DNA of 64,000 nucleotides, taken from NCBI GenBank assembly GCA_951812585.1, contig OX638318.1, positions 2,788,380 through 2,852,379 of the forward strand, given 5' to 3'. A program made the position numbers and the translations under genes. The stretch is from Rhodothermales bacterium. Lineage in GTDB: Bacteria; Bacteroidota; Rhodothermia; Rhodothermales; Bin80. The notes beneath the pieces were generated by a model. That model did no database searches. It saw nothing but the letters and a program-made list of their open reading frames with translations, and was not told where the DNA came from. Shown in pieces: positions 50,965 to 60,224 of the stretch (its first letter is position 1; each line of letters opens with the position of its first letter).

Positions 50965-53247
50965 ATGAGCGAATTGGCGAGCAACAGGGACGCGGAGCGC
51001 ATCCTGCGCGACCTTAATGACAGGCAGAAGGAAGCAGTGCGATGCACATCAGGGCCGCTCCTGGTCATTGCGGGGCCTGGTTCCGGCAAGACCCGCGCGC
51101 TGACAGCGCGGGTGGCGTACCTTATCGCGGTCCGGGCGGCGTGGCCGAGTCAGATTCTTGCGCTGACCTTCACCAACAAGGCGGCGCGGGAAATGCAGCG
51201 GCGCGTGCTGGCGCTCTTGCCGCGCGGCGCGGGCCAGGGCATCGCGATGGGAACGTTTCATTCGGTGATGGCACGCCTGCTGCGAAGGGAACTGCGTGAC
51301 GGCTGGCTTCCGGGGTATACGAACAGGTTTGCCATCTACGATAAGGATGACTCGTTGCGCGTAATCCGGCAGCTCATGGACGAGCATAACATTGACAAAA
51401 AGTCCATTAACCCGAACAGTGTGGCGGCCATCATTTCGCGCGCAAAGAACGCGATGATAGCGCCCGGGCAGTTCGAGCAGAATGCCCGGACGCCAATCGA
51501 AAAGCAGGTAGCAAAGCTCTATCACCCCTACCTGGAGACGCTGCATCGCGCAGACGCCATGGACTTTGACGACCTGCTGCTGAAGCCCCTGGAACTCTTC
51601 AGAAGCTGCCCGCCCGTGCTGGAAAAATATCAGCAGCGATGGCGGCACGTTCATATAGACGAGTACCAAGACACCAACCGCGTGCAGTACCTGCTCTCGC
51701 ACGCCATATCCCAGGACCATCGGAACATCTGCGTGGTCGGCGACGATGCGCAGAGCATCTATTCCTTTCGCGGGGCTGACATGCGCAACATACTGGACTT
51801 CAATAAGGACTATCCTGATGCCAAGGTGGTTCGCCTCGAGCAGAACTACCGCTCTACGCAGACGATCGTCCGCTTGGCGGATTCGATTATCAAGGGCAAC
51901 ACGAATCAGCTTAAGAAGAACCTGTGGACGCAGAATGATCCGGGAGATCGGGTTGTGCTGATCGATGCGCTTAATGGCGTGATGGAAGCCAACAAAGCGA
52001 CCGACTGCATCCGGTCGCACCGGCAGCGGAACGCGTACGCTTACAAGGACTTCGCCATCCTGTATCGAACCAACGCGCAGAGCCGCCCCTTTGAAGATTC
52101 TCTCCGGGCGAAGGGCGTACCGTACCGCGTGGTTGGCGGCACCTCGTTCTATCAGCGTAAGGAAGTCAAGGATGCGTTGGCGTACCTGCGACTGATGGTA
52201 AATACCGACGATCAGGTCAATCTCTTCCGCATCATCAACTACCCGACGCGAGCTATTGGTCTCAAGACGCAGGAAAAGCTCCGTTCTTACGCACGCTTCA
52301 ATGGCATCAGCGCTTGGGAAGCATTGGAGCAGTGCGGGAACATGCCGGTAGGCACCCGCGCCAGCAATGCGCTTAAGAGGTTTCGCGATCTCATCACAAG
52401 GCATAGAGCGCAGCTTTCCAGCAGTCCGCCTGATGAGGTCGCGCGACGGCTGCTTACACGGGCCAACCTCTTCATGGATCTCAACAAGGATTCCACCGAC
52501 CGCGGCGTGATGCGGGTGCAGAACGTCCAGGAGGTCATAAGCGCCATCAAGGAGCACATGGACAAAGATGCAGAACACACGCTGAGCACCTATCTGCAGT
52601 CCATCGCGCTCTTAACTGATGCCGACGAAGGGCAGGACGATGACGACCGGGTTACGCTGATGACGCTGCACGCTTCCAAGGGGCTGGAGTTCAAGGTGGT
52701 GTTCATCGGCGGGTTGGAGGAAGGGCTGTTTCCAACGTATCGGGCCATCCACAGTCCCGGTCCGAATGCAATAGAAGAAGAGCGCCGCCTGTTCTATGTA
52801 GGCGTCACGCGCGCCGAGCGACACCTGTACCTTGCGTGCGCCAGGTCGCGCCTCCGCTTTGGTCGCGTCGAAGATTGCGTGCCCAGCCAGTTTCTGGAGG
52901 AGATTGATACGTCCGTAACACGGCCTGAAGGGACATCGCCGTATGAACGGCGGCCCAAGGCAGGGAGGTCTGCGCGAGGGTACCGGCCACAGCCTTACGG
53001 CCTGTCATCGCATGGCGACACCTTTACGAATCGGCCGGCCCCGCACAGAGAGGCTACTGGGGGTATGCCCGCAGCACGAATCAAGGACATCAAGCCAGGC
53101 GCGCGCGTCTTGAGCGAAACCTTCGGCACCGGGCGCGTGGTGTCCACCAGCGGCCGCGGTCTCCAGAAAACGGCCACGGTCCAATTTGATACCAGAGGGC
53201 ACAAGAAGCTGATGCTGCGCTATGCCAGACTCCGCCTCTTGCGGTAG
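50965..53247 (+). CDS. PcrA/UvrD-type ATP-dependent DNA helicase
   Basis: The 760-residue superfamily 1A helicase shows all motifs: Walker A VIAGPGSGKTRALTARV, FTNKAAREMQRRV, motif II HIDEYQDTNRVQYLL, VVGDDAQSIYSFRGADMRNI, LEQNYRSTQTIVRLA, motif V VTLMTLHASKGLEFKVVF and motif VI LFYVGVTRAERHLYLACA. The C-terminal ~70 residues end in a small Tudor-like domain (GARVLSETFGTGRVVSTSGR), as in PcrA. It unwinds DNA 3'-5' in repair and replication restart. The ATG at 50965 gives the family start DLNDRQKEAV. Confidence 0.95.
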   Translation: MSELASNRDAERILRDLNDRQKEAVRCTSGPLLVIAGPGSGKTRALTARVAYLIAVRAAWPSQILALTFTNKAAREMQRRVLALLPRGAGQGIAMGTFHSVMARLLRRELRDGWLPGYTNRFAIYDKDDSLRVIRQLMDEHNIDKKSINPNSVAAIISRAKNAMIAPGQFEQNARTPIEKQVAKLYHPYLETLHRADAMDFDDLLLKPLELFRSCPPVLEKYQQRWRHVHIDEYQDTNRVQYLLSHAISQDHRNICVVGDDAQSIYSFRGADMRNILDFNKDYPDAKVVRLEQNYRSTQTIVRLADSIIKGNTNQLKKNLWTQNDPGDRVVLIDALNGVMEANKATDCIRSHRQRNAYAYKDFAILYRTNAQSRPFEDSLRAKGVPYRVVGGTSFYQRKEVKDALAYLRLMVNTDDQVNLFRIINYPTRAIGLKTQEKLRSYARFNGISAWEALEQCGNMPVGTRASNALKRFRDLITRHRAQLSSSPPDEVARRLLTRANLFMDLNKDSTDRGVMRVQNVQEVISAIKEHMDKDAEHTLSTYLQSIALLTDADEGQDDDDRVTLMTLHASKGLEFKVVFIGGLEEGLFPTYRAIHSPGPNAIEEERRLFYVGVTRAERHLYLACARSRLRFGRVEDCVPSQFLEEIDTSVTRPEGTSPYERRPKAGRSARGYRPQPYGLSSHGDTFTNRPAPHREATGGMPAARIKDIKPGARVLSETFGTGRVVSTSGRGLQKTATVQFDTRGHKKLMLRYARLRLLR

Positions 53248-53248
53248 T

Positions 53249-54214
53249 CTATGCAGGAGGCGCAAAGCCATCCTTGCCTTCGGTAAAGATGGCCGGGGGG
53301 CAGAGTCGTGAGCGGAGCGCCGCGCGCACCTTTTCATAGTGGGCCCGGTACTGCTTTCTGAACGCCCCAATGCTGCATCCGAGCCTGGAAGCAATAAGGC
53401 GCTGCGCTTCCGCTCGGGTGCTGGCGACAAAGTGCCCGCCGCCAAACTGAAAGTCCTGGCACACAAAGCGGCGGACATTCGTCTCCAGTAGCTGATCCGC
53501 AAAGCGGCGGGCATCTCTGATCAGAAGGAGGGGCGTCAGCGTGATGCAGGCATCAATACCCGCAGCCCGAACCTGTGCGATTGCCGTAAGGCGCCGCCGG
53601 TTACTGGGGCAAAAAGGTTCAAACGTGCGCCGGATGTCCTCGTCATCCGTAGTGATGGTCATGTTGACCTGAACCGTGCCGCCGCTATCCTGGAGTGCGC
53701 CTAACAGGTCCAGGTCCCGGACTATGTCCGGGCTGCGCGTCTGGATTACCAGCACTGGCGCGTGTCGTTTGCACAAGACCGCAAGGAGGCTGCGCGTTAG
53801 CTGCACCGTGCGTTCTACCGGCTGGTAGGGATCCGTGACGCTGCTCATGTAGATGCGCTTACCATCCAAGGTGCCGTCGCGGCGTTTGGCAAGCGTATCC
53901 ACTGCATTGCGCTTGACCGTTACCCAGTATCCCCAGGAATCACGGGCTGCTCTTGACCGCGAAAAGAACGCGGCATAGCAGTATGTGCAGCCGAAGGAGC
54001 AGCCCGCATACGGGTTGAGGGAGTAGTCGTACGCCTTAAGGTAGCCCGATGTACGCGTGAGAATGTCGCGCGTCTGCCCGTAGGCGATGGACGCGTGTCC
54101 AACCTTATGCGGCGCGGCGCCCTCGGCCTTGTTATCCGGCGCGCGCGTCAGTGCTCGCTGCCAGCCGGCAGGTACTGGTCGGGAATCGGCAAGTCCGGCC
54201 ATTCCGGTTGCCAT
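53249..54214 (-). CDS. Radical SAM protein of the spore-photoproduct-lyase-like/Rv2578c group
   Basis: The protein has YDYSLNPYAGCSFGCTYCYA with the Cys-x3-Cys-x2-Cys iron-sulfur motif. It continues with RIYMSSVTDPYQPVERTVQL, PVLVIQTRSPDIVRDLDLL and VNMTITTDDEDIRRTFEPFC, typical of SPL-like radical SAM proteins of unknown reaction (often annotated Rv2578c family). The ending has FQFGGGHFVASTRAEAQRLI. The start is uncertain: the ATG at 54214 overlaps the preceding gene by 67 bases, and a later internal start is possible. Its 3' end is two bases from the converging helicase stop. Confidence 0.85.
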   Translation of the reverse strand: MATGMAGLADSRPVPAGWQRALTRAPDNKAEGAAPHKVGHASIAYGQTRDILTRTSGYLKAYDYSLNPYAGCSFGCTYCYAAFFSRSRAARDSWGYWVTVKRNAVDTLAKRRDGTLDGKRIYMSSVTDPYQPVERTVQLTRSLLAVLCKRHAPVLVIQTRSPDIVRDLDLLGALQDSGGTVQVNMTITTDDEDIRRTFEPFCPSNRRRLTAIAQVRAAGIDACITLTPLLLIRDARRFADQLLETNVRRFVCQDFQFGGGHFVASTRAEAQRLIASRLGCSIGAFRKQYRAHYEKVRAALRSRLCPPAIFTEGKDGFAPPA

Positions 54215-54684
54215 GCGACAGAGTGGATCCACCACCGGCCCTGGCCATACAGGACCTGAATGCTGTTGATGCCTCTCATGAAAGGCGCCTCGTCCTCTAG
54301 GCTGCGGAACGACTCATAGGTGCTGAAGGCATGCACTACGTTGCCGTACCGCTCCGAGGTGCGCGCGGTCTCCACCTCAAAGAAGCCATTGTTTTCGAAG
54401 TAATCGTCCACCCTGTTGATGTACTCTTCTACCGTCCAGGTCATTTGCACTGCGGCACCCGTAGAATCTCGCGCGGTTGGCGTCAGTCGGCATGACGGCG
54501 TTGTCAGCGAGCGCAGACGGTCCCAGTCCCTAGGGCCCGCCGGCCCGGAAATCACATCATACAGTGCGGCTATGATCGCGTCCACTGAGGCCACATCAGC
54601 GGGGTCAGGGACGGGTGCATCCTGGGCGCGTGTACTGTGCGCGGCCAGGCTGATGCACAGCAGCAGGCATAAAAACTTGGGCAT
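54148..54684 (-). CDS. Exported NTF2-like protein of unknown function
   Basis: From the ATG at 54684 the 178-residue protein has a signal peptide (FLCLLLCISLAAHSTRAQ). The body has VDAIIAALYDVISGPAGPRD, WTVEEYINRVDDYFENNGFF and GRWWIHSVAWQPEWPDLPIP. The aromatic-rich end with a W-x-I-x-S-V-A-W strand is typical of NTF2-like folds that follow DVISGP-x-G-x-R-D-W-x-R-L starts. Enzymatic function is not assigned. It precedes the radical SAM gene with a small overlap. Confidence 0.75.
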   Translation of the reverse strand: MPKFLCLLLCISLAAHSTRAQDAPVPDPADVASVDAIIAALYDVISGPAGPRDWDRLRSLTTPSCRLTPTARDSTGAAVQMTWTVEEYINRVDDYFENNGFFEVETARTSERYGNVVHAFSTYESFRSLEDEAPFMRGINSIQVLYGQGRWWIHSVAWQPEWPDLPIPDQYLPAGSEH

Positions 54685-54765
54685 TGCAGGGAGGGCGCTA
54701 TGGCAAGGATGACGTTTTGGGATGTAGGATGCTGCGGCATCCGTCATGGCTTGCAGGGCATGGCG

Positions 54766-56028
54766 CTATCGCAACACATGGCGGATGGCCTCAAGGTCGC
54801 CATCATTCGGCGCAGGCGCAACCCCCAGGACTGCGCAAAGCAGCGCGTATACATGAATGTTGGCGAAGCCATCCACGATAATCCCCTCCTTGAACGCAGG
54901 TCCGCGGGCTATAAAGATGCCGTGCATGGCCGCGTGCGCCGGATCGTAGCCGTGCGTGCCGCCATCGAACCGAGCCCTGTTGTTCTGGAAGTAGTCGCGG
55001 CTGGAAATGCGCCAGCCTACCTCTGCGATGCCGATGATGCTGGGGATACGGTGATGATCCTGGTAGTGCAGGCGCGCGGGGATTTCCTCCTTCTTGAAGA
55101 ACGACACATGAGGCATGCGTTCCAGTCTCGCCAGTACGGTGTCCAGCGCCATGCCGTCCGGCTCCAATGCAAGGATCGGATCCCAGTCCGTTACGGCGAC
55201 TGCGTCCAGGCTGATGAAGTCGTCGAGCAGGACCACTGAATCGGCCGACGTGCTGGCCATGCCGTGATCGCTGGTGATGACGAGATTGACCGCATCCAGG
55301 AGATCTTGCGCTACGAGCCGCTCTACCAGCTGACCGAGGTATCCGTCGACAGCTGCGATGGCGCGTCGCGTTTCGTCTCCGTGCGGACCCGTCCGATGGC
55401 CTGCGCCATCCACATCCTCGAAGTACAAGGAGATCAGGTGCGGGCGTTCTGATGGCGGCCGGGCCAGTGCCTCCATCACCCAGTCCACGCGCGTTAGCCC
55501 GGGCACCTCTGAGTCAAACGTCTTGTAGTCATCGGGCCTTATGCCGTGGATTTCCGCCTCGGAGCCGGGCCAGAAATACATCGCGCTCCTTAGACCAGCC
55601 TTATGCAGGGTAACCCAGATGGGCTCGGCATCGTCCCACCAGCGCCCGTCAACGACTGCGCTGCGCGTGCCGAGGCTGAAGTACCCCAGTTCCGAATCCC
55701 GCATAGTGTTGCTGACGATGCCGTGTCCGTCCGCGTATCGGCCAGTCACCAGCGTATAGTGGTTCGGAAAGGTCTTCGTCGGGAAGATCGACTCCAGATG
55801 CGCGGCCCAAACCCCTTCACGCGCCAGTGCATTGAGCGTCGTGGGCTCGAAGCGACTCAGGTAGTCCGGGTGAAAACCGTCCAGGGAGACCAGGATGGTG
55901 GTCGCTGCAGGCGGAGTGGAGCGCGGCGAGCTGACGCAGCCGGCGAGCATAGCCACTGCCGCAAGAGCAAAATGCAGCAGGCGCGGCAACAGCGCATAAG
56001 GGATTCTTTCGAGGCGGGGGAGCAGCAT
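54766..56028 (-). CDS. Ectonucleotide pyrophosphatase/phosphodiesterase-type lipoprotein
   Basis: The ATG at 56028 gives a lipoprotein signal (LLHFALAAVAMLAGC). The alkaline-phosphatase-superfamily fold follows: TILVSLDGFHPDYLSRFEP with the first metal Asp, SIFPTKTFPNHYTLVTGRYA with the catalytic Thr, YFEDVDGAGHRTGPHG with Asp and His ligands, LVITSDHGMAS, and GTHGYDPAHAAMHGIFIARG with the last His. This matches NPP-type phosphodiesterases that split nucleotide or lipid phosphodiesters outside the cytoplasm. Confidence 0.92.
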   Translation of the reverse strand: MLLPRLERIPYALLPRLLHFALAAVAMLAGCVSSPRSTPPAATTILVSLDGFHPDYLSRFEPTTLNALAREGVWAAHLESIFPTKTFPNHYTLVTGRYADGHGIVSNTMRDSELGYFSLGTRSAVVDGRWWDDAEPIWVTLHKAGLRSAMYFWPGSEAEIHGIRPDDYKTFDSEVPGLTRVDWVMEALARPPSERPHLISLYFEDVDGAGHRTGPHGDETRRAIAAVDGYLGQLVERLVAQDLLDAVNLVITSDHGMASTSADSVVLLDDFISLDAVAVTDWDPILALEPDGMALDTVLARLERMPHVSFFKKEEIPARLHYQDHHRIPSIIGIAEVGWRISSRDYFQNNRARFDGGTHGYDPAHAAMHGIFIARGPAFKEGIIVDGFANIHVYALLCAVLGVAPAPNDGDLEAIRHVLR

Positions 56029-56488
56029 GCGGTGGTGCGGCAAGCGTGCAGTCTTGGAAGGCCGGGGGCACCTCGGCATGAAGGCGGCCGTCAGGAAGCA
56101 CGAACGGCCCGCCCAAGATAGGCTGAATTCCGGTAATTATGTACCCAGGTGGTCCCTGCCCATGGTCTTTTCTGGTGGTCCAACCTGGAAGCTTGGCGAA
56201 CGATATCGCCCGAGATCAGACGCGAAGGAAACGATGTTCCACCCGCCTCGGAAACAGGGCTGCTTATCGCCTTGCTGAGTCTCCGCAAACGAATGCTATC
56301 CCCATGAATGCTGCTTCGGGTCGGGTATGTTGCAGATCAGTCAACGCGTACACATAAGCACCACCGATTTCTTTGGTTTCCACCGGTGGCTTGCTTGCGG
56401 TGAAAGTGTATCGCCGCCTTTACGTACCGGGCTGCATCCGAACGGGCGCTTGGTCAGGCGCACACGGCCTCGGAAACAGCCTGACAGC
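56029..56488. other. Divergent intergenic region
   Basis: About 460 bases lie between the phosphodiesterase start and the dihydrouridine synthase start. It should hold both promoters. I see no RNA gene, repeat or operator. Confidence 0.5.
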
Positions 56489-57532
56489 ATGCCTGTTGCA
56501 CATGCCATGCGGATTGGTACTATTGAACTCGGCCCGCGCCCCTTGATGCTGGCGCCGATGGAAGATGTCTCAGATCCACCGTTTCGCGCGATCTGCAAGC
56601 GTTACGGCGCGGATGTGGTGTATACGGAATTCATCTCGTCCGGGGGCCTGGTTTATGATGCAGCGGATTCTGTGATGAAGCTGGACATTCGCGCGGACGA
56701 GCGTCCGGTAGGCATCCAGATCTTCGGTGGCAACCTCGGCCAGGTTCAGCAGGCGACCGCCATCGTGGACGCGGCCGGGCCGGACATCATCGACATCAAT
56801 TTTGGATGCCCCGTCAGGAAGGTGGTATGCAAGGATGGCGGTGCGGGCATCCTGCGCAATCTGCCCAAGATGGAAGCCATCACGCGGGCCGTCGTTGAGA
56901 TTTCCAGCTGTCCGGTGACGGTTAAGACGCGTCTAGGTTGGGATGATGCCTCGATTGCGATTACAGAGGTGGCCCGCATGCTTGAGGATTGCGGCATAGC
57001 GGCCTTGGCGGTGCATGCGCGCACCCGCAAACAGATGTACCGTGGTCACGCGCGTTGGGGCTATCTGAGGGACATCAAAGCCAGTGGGCTGCGCAGTATA
57101 CCGCTTATTGGCAACGGGGATGCGATGTCGCCGCAGTCTATTGCCCGGATGTTTGATGAGACGGGCGTGGACGGCGTGATGATCGGGCGGGGCGCTATTG
57201 GAAACCCGTGGATCTTCAGGGATGCCAAAGCCTTTATGGAGACCGGCGCGGTGCCGCCGCGGCCCTCATGGCGCGAACGTATTGGCGTGGTCGCGGAGCA
57301 TCTCGAACGCAAGTGCAACTGGCTTGGAGAGCGCCGGGGCGTGGCGGAGATGCGCCGCATGTACGGCGGCTATTTCAAGGGGTTCAGGCACGCCAGTCAG
57401 CTCAGGGCTCGCCTGATGAAGGCCACGGTTATGGATGAAGTGCTCGGCATTCTCTGGAGCTCACGGGAAAATGAGCCCGTTTGCATGCCTTCACGCAGGG
57501 TTGCCGTGCCGGCGGCGCTTACGCCGGCGTAG
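56489..57532 (+). CDS. dusB: tRNA-dihydrouridine synthase, DusB type
   Basis: The ~347-residue FMN enzyme reads LMLAPMEDVSDPPFRAICKR, GADVVYTEFISSGGLV, IDINFGCPVRKVVCKDGGAG with the active-site Cys, PVTVKTRLGWDD, LAVHARTRKQMYRGHARW, PLIGNGDAMSPQSIARMFDE, and VDGVMIGRGAIGNPWIF. It reduces uridine in the tRNA D-loop. The ATG at 56489 precedes the family start by ~10 residues; another ATG at 56507 is possible, and the upstream open frame to 56327 has no family similarity. Its 3' end overlaps the converging DUF445 gene by 42 bases. Confidence 0.93.
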   Translation: MPVAHAMRIGTIELGPRPLMLAPMEDVSDPPFRAICKRYGADVVYTEFISSGGLVYDAADSVMKLDIRADERPVGIQIFGGNLGQVQQATAIVDAAGPDIIDINFGCPVRKVVCKDGGAGILRNLPKMEAITRAVVEISSCPVTVKTRLGWDDASIAITEVARMLEDCGIAALAVHARTRKQMYRGHARWGYLRDIKASGLRSIPLIGNGDAMSPQSIARMFDETGVDGVMIGRGAIGNPWIFRDAKAFMETGAVPPRPSWRERIGVVAEHLERKCNWLGERRGVAEMRRMYGGYFKGFRHASQLRARLMKATVMDEVLGILWSSRENEPVCMPSRRVAVPAALTPA

Positions 57533-58732
57533 TGCACCGATGAGGGCGTAATCCAAGCCGATCAACAGCAGCAGCAACGCGCCCAGTGCCGGGAGTGCCA
57601 GCCAGCGTTCAAAGATTACAAGGCCTCCCACAAAGCCTAGCAGGCCGCCCAGGTATTTGATGTAGTTGAACTGCTCGTTGCTCGAGTGCTTGATGAGGTC
57701 TTCCAGGCGCTGCTCATCAAATTCCTGCATCCTGCCAAGCAGCATGCTGTATATATCCTGCGTGCCCACAAACTGCTGAACGGCCCCGCTGGCCCACGCC
57801 TCCAAACCCGCGGAGTGTGAAGCTACATGATCGGGCAGCGTGTCCAATGCCGCATCCAGCTTGCTCAGCACGATTTCCAGTCCGCTGGGAACCTCTCGGA
57901 CAATGCGATCAACGGCAGACCGCAGGGGGGCTTGGCCTAACTGCACCACGGCCTTAAGCGCCCGTCCGCCCACCGCGCTGTCGAGATTGTCTGCAATCCG
58001 ACGCATTGTGAAGTCCGCTATTTCCTGACGGAAGGCCTCAGAGCTTATGGCTTCGTGCACATAGCGGTGGATGACCGATCGTATTTCCTCCCGGAACGCT
58101 TCATCCGTCAGGAGCTCGCGCAAGGCGCGCTGCGCCTCAGCAAGGAACTCCTGCACGATGCCGCTGTCATGAATGCCTTTTTGGATCACGTCGGTGCTGA
58201 TCAGCTCCCGGTTAACCGCGCTGGCGAGCTGCACGACGATGCTGTCGCGCTGCGCCGGGATCACGCCTTGACCAAAGATGGGGTGACGTGTACGTGGTCT
58301 GAACAGCATCGTAATCGCTATCCAGTTCGTCAGAAACCCGATCAGGCCGCTAGAGCTGGTCACCAGCAGCAGCCCCTCGAGTGAGAGCACGCCTTCGCCC
58401 CATGGCAGAGCCAGGTCGCCCAGGTGCCAGGCCACTGTCTCACCACCTTGCACCATAAAGCGCAGTGCACCGTCCGCATACGCCACAGCGAGCCCGTCAA
58501 AGTCCCAGAAGAACGACAGCACAAAGAGAAAGCCCAGCACCCACGGAACGAAGCGGATCAGCAGCCGTGTAGTCGGGGACAGGGTAGGCAGGGCATCTGG
58601 GTCTGCCGGTGCCGGCGGCGGAGCAGGCGCGCGGACCGTGTGCAGGTGATGCCTGACGATGCCCCACAGGCCCGCGAGCGTTCCCGGAGCGTCTTCTTCT
58701 GCTGGCGCTGCGGGCATCTGTGGCGAGGGCAT
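57491..58732 (-). CDS. DUF445-family membrane protein
   Basis: The 413-residue protein has a proline/alanine-rich N-terminus and membrane helices at about residues 60-80 (IRFVPWVLGFLFVLSFFW) and 120-140 with GFLTNWIAITMLFRP, the DUF445 signature. A long helical periplasmic-type segment follows (residues 150-330), and two helices at the end (YLGGLLGFVGGLVIFERW, LGALLLLLIGLDYALIGAL). DUF445/YjiN-like proteins are bacterial membrane proteins of unknown function. It is next to the HD hydrolase on the same strand, five bases apart. Confidence 0.85.
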   Translation of the reverse strand: MPSPQMPAAPAEEDAPGTLAGLWGIVRHHLHTVRAPAPPPAPADPDALPTLSPTTRLLIRFVPWVLGFLFVLSFFWDFDGLAVAYADGALRFMVQGGETVAWHLGDLALPWGEGVLSLEGLLLVTSSSGLIGFLTNWIAITMLFRPRTRHPIFGQGVIPAQRDSIVVQLASAVNRELISTDVIQKGIHDSGIVQEFLAEAQRALRELLTDEAFREEIRSVIHRYVHEAISSEAFRQEIADFTMRRIADNLDSAVGGRALKAVVQLGQAPLRSAVDRIVREVPSGLEIVLSKLDAALDTLPDHVASHSAGLEAWASGAVQQFVGTQDIYSMLLGRMQEFDEQRLEDLIKHSSNEQFNYIKYLGGLLGFVGGLVIFERWLALPALGALLLLLIGLDYALIGALRRRKRRRHGNPA

Positions 58733-58737
58733 CAGCT

Positions 58738-59292
58738 CTACTGCAGCTGCAGCCGCGCGGCGCGGAGCTGCATGCCCGTGATGACGTTGGCGATATGTGT
58801 CGACAGCTCCACGCCAAACTCTTCGGCACCCTGCAAGATTTCTTCGCGGCTTACCGCGGCCGCAAAGGCCTTGTCCTTCAGCTTCTTGCGCACGGATTTG
58901 ACCTTCATGCCTGTCATTTTGGTAGGACGCACATAGGCAACGGCTGTTATGAAGCCGGCCAGCTCATCGCAGGCAAAGAGTGCCTTGGCCATAAGGGACA
59001 TACGGGGCGTGCCGCTATAGGCAGCATGTCCCAGGATGGCGTCGGTGACCTCCGCCGGATATCCTAGACTCTTCAGTAGCGCTACGCCGACAAACGGATG
59101 CTTATCACGGGTGGGGTGCCGCTCGTAGTCTAGATCATGAAGCAGGCCCGTGATTCGCCATAAGGCTACGTCCTGGTCCAGAAGGTTTGCATAGTGTTCC
59201 ATGGCGGCTTCGACCGCGTACGCATGACGTCGGAGACTGTCCGACTGTGTCCACTCGTGAAAAAGCGTCAGTGCCTCGTCATAGGTTGGCAT
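58738..59292 (-). CDS. HD-domain phosphohydrolase
   Basis: The 184-residue protein has an HD metal site: RRHAYAVEAAMEHYA with the first His, ITGLLHDLDYERHPTRDKH with the His-Asp pair, then VTDAILGHAAYSG and LFACDELAGFITAVAYVRP with the last Asp. HD proteins of this size act on nucleotides or similar phosphates. The substrate is not known. The last ~50 residues form helices (MKVKSVRKKLKDKAFAAAV). It lies between the MlaD-like gene and the DUF445 gene. Confidence 0.9.
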   Translation of the reverse strand: MPTYDEALTLFHEWTQSDSLRRHAYAVEAAMEHYANLLDQDVALWRITGLLHDLDYERHPTRDKHPFVGVALLKSLGYPAEVTDAILGHAAYSGTPRMSLMAKALFACDELAGFITAVAYVRPTKMTGMKVKSVRKKLKDKAFAAAVSREEILQGAEEFGVELSTHIANVITGMQLRAARLQLQ

Positions 59293-59294
59293 GG

Positions 59295-60212
59295 TCAGAA
59301 TATGTCTACAAGGCGAATGTCCTTCAGGTACTTTCGCGGGTTCTGCTCAAAGTCCTCCAGCAGTCGGCGCAGCGCAGCCGCAGCTTCGGCGGTGCTGTTG
59401 TACAGCTGATCATCGGTAGCCAGCTTTCCCAGGGTACCGTGACCGCTGTTGATCCGCTCCAAAAATATATTAAGCGCTGCCGTCGTCCTAGCCAGCCCGG
59501 TCAGGTTGTCCTGCAGCTGTGCGATGACCCTGTTGAGTTCTTCCACGGTGGTGGTGAGAGAGTCCGCCGCCAAGGCAGACAGGGCATGAGCGAGCGTGCG
59601 CACATCTTCCAGGGTGGCCCCGATCTGGGCCGATTCGGCATTCAGCAAATCCGTAAGGGCGGTCGCCGTAGCGCCTACAGAATGTATGGATTGCCGGAGT
59701 TCACCTTCAGGGCTGCTCAGCAGCGCGTCCGTTGCGCTGAATGTGCTGGACGCGCCGGACAGCAGGCTGTCCAGCTGCGCGAGCAGCGCAGGCGCATAGG
59801 CCGCCAGGTCAGCCAGCATATCCTCTCGCGGGCTTTCCGGGATGATGTCGCCTGGGGCGTAGTAGGTCGTGTCGGGCGGTCCCAGGATCAGGTCCAGGCG
59901 CACATCGCCTACGAAGCCGAAGCCGCCGAGGATCGCCGTCGTGCCGTGTGGCAGGCGTACATCGGTGCTGACGGTGAAACCGACCCAGGCAGCGCCTTCA
60001 TTGATGCGCACGTCGGTAACAGACCCCACATATACGCCATTGATGCGGACCGCATTGCCCGGTATGATGCCTGCGGCATCCTGGGCCACTGTGATGTAGG
60101 AGTGTGTGCCCGCGAACAGTGGCAGATCTCGAAAGAATCGCTGTCCGACGTAAAAGAGCAAGGCTGCCAGGACCAGCGATCCTCCGATCTGAACTTCTCT
60201 GCTGTACTTCAT
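59295..60212 (-). CDS. MlaD/MCE-domain lipid transport protein
   Basis: The 305-residue protein has an N-terminal membrane anchor (EVQIGGSLVLAALLFYVGQR). The MCE domain reads YITVAQDAAGIIPGNAVRIN, GVYVGSVTDVRI and GFVGDVRLDLILGPP. A long helical tail follows (LDSLLSGASSTFSATDALLS and onward). MCE proteins form periplasmic rings that move phospholipids between membranes with the MlaE permease and MlaF ATPase encoded next to it. It is 12 bp behind the ATPase gene. Confidence 0.9.
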   Translation of the reverse strand: MKYSREVQIGGSLVLAALLFYVGQRFFRDLPLFAGTHSYITVAQDAAGIIPGNAVRINGVYVGSVTDVRINEGAAWVGFTVSTDVRLPHGTTAILGGFGFVGDVRLDLILGPPDTTYYAPGDIIPESPREDMLADLAAYAPALLAQLDSLLSGASSTFSATDALLSSPEGELRQSIHSVGATATALTDLLNAESAQIGATLEDVRTLAHALSALAADSLTTTVEELNRVIAQLQDNLTGLARTTAALNIFLERINSGHGTLGKLATDDQLYNSTAEAAAALRRLLEDFEQNPRKYLKDIRLVDIF

Positions 60213-60224
60213 AAGGGAAAGCCG

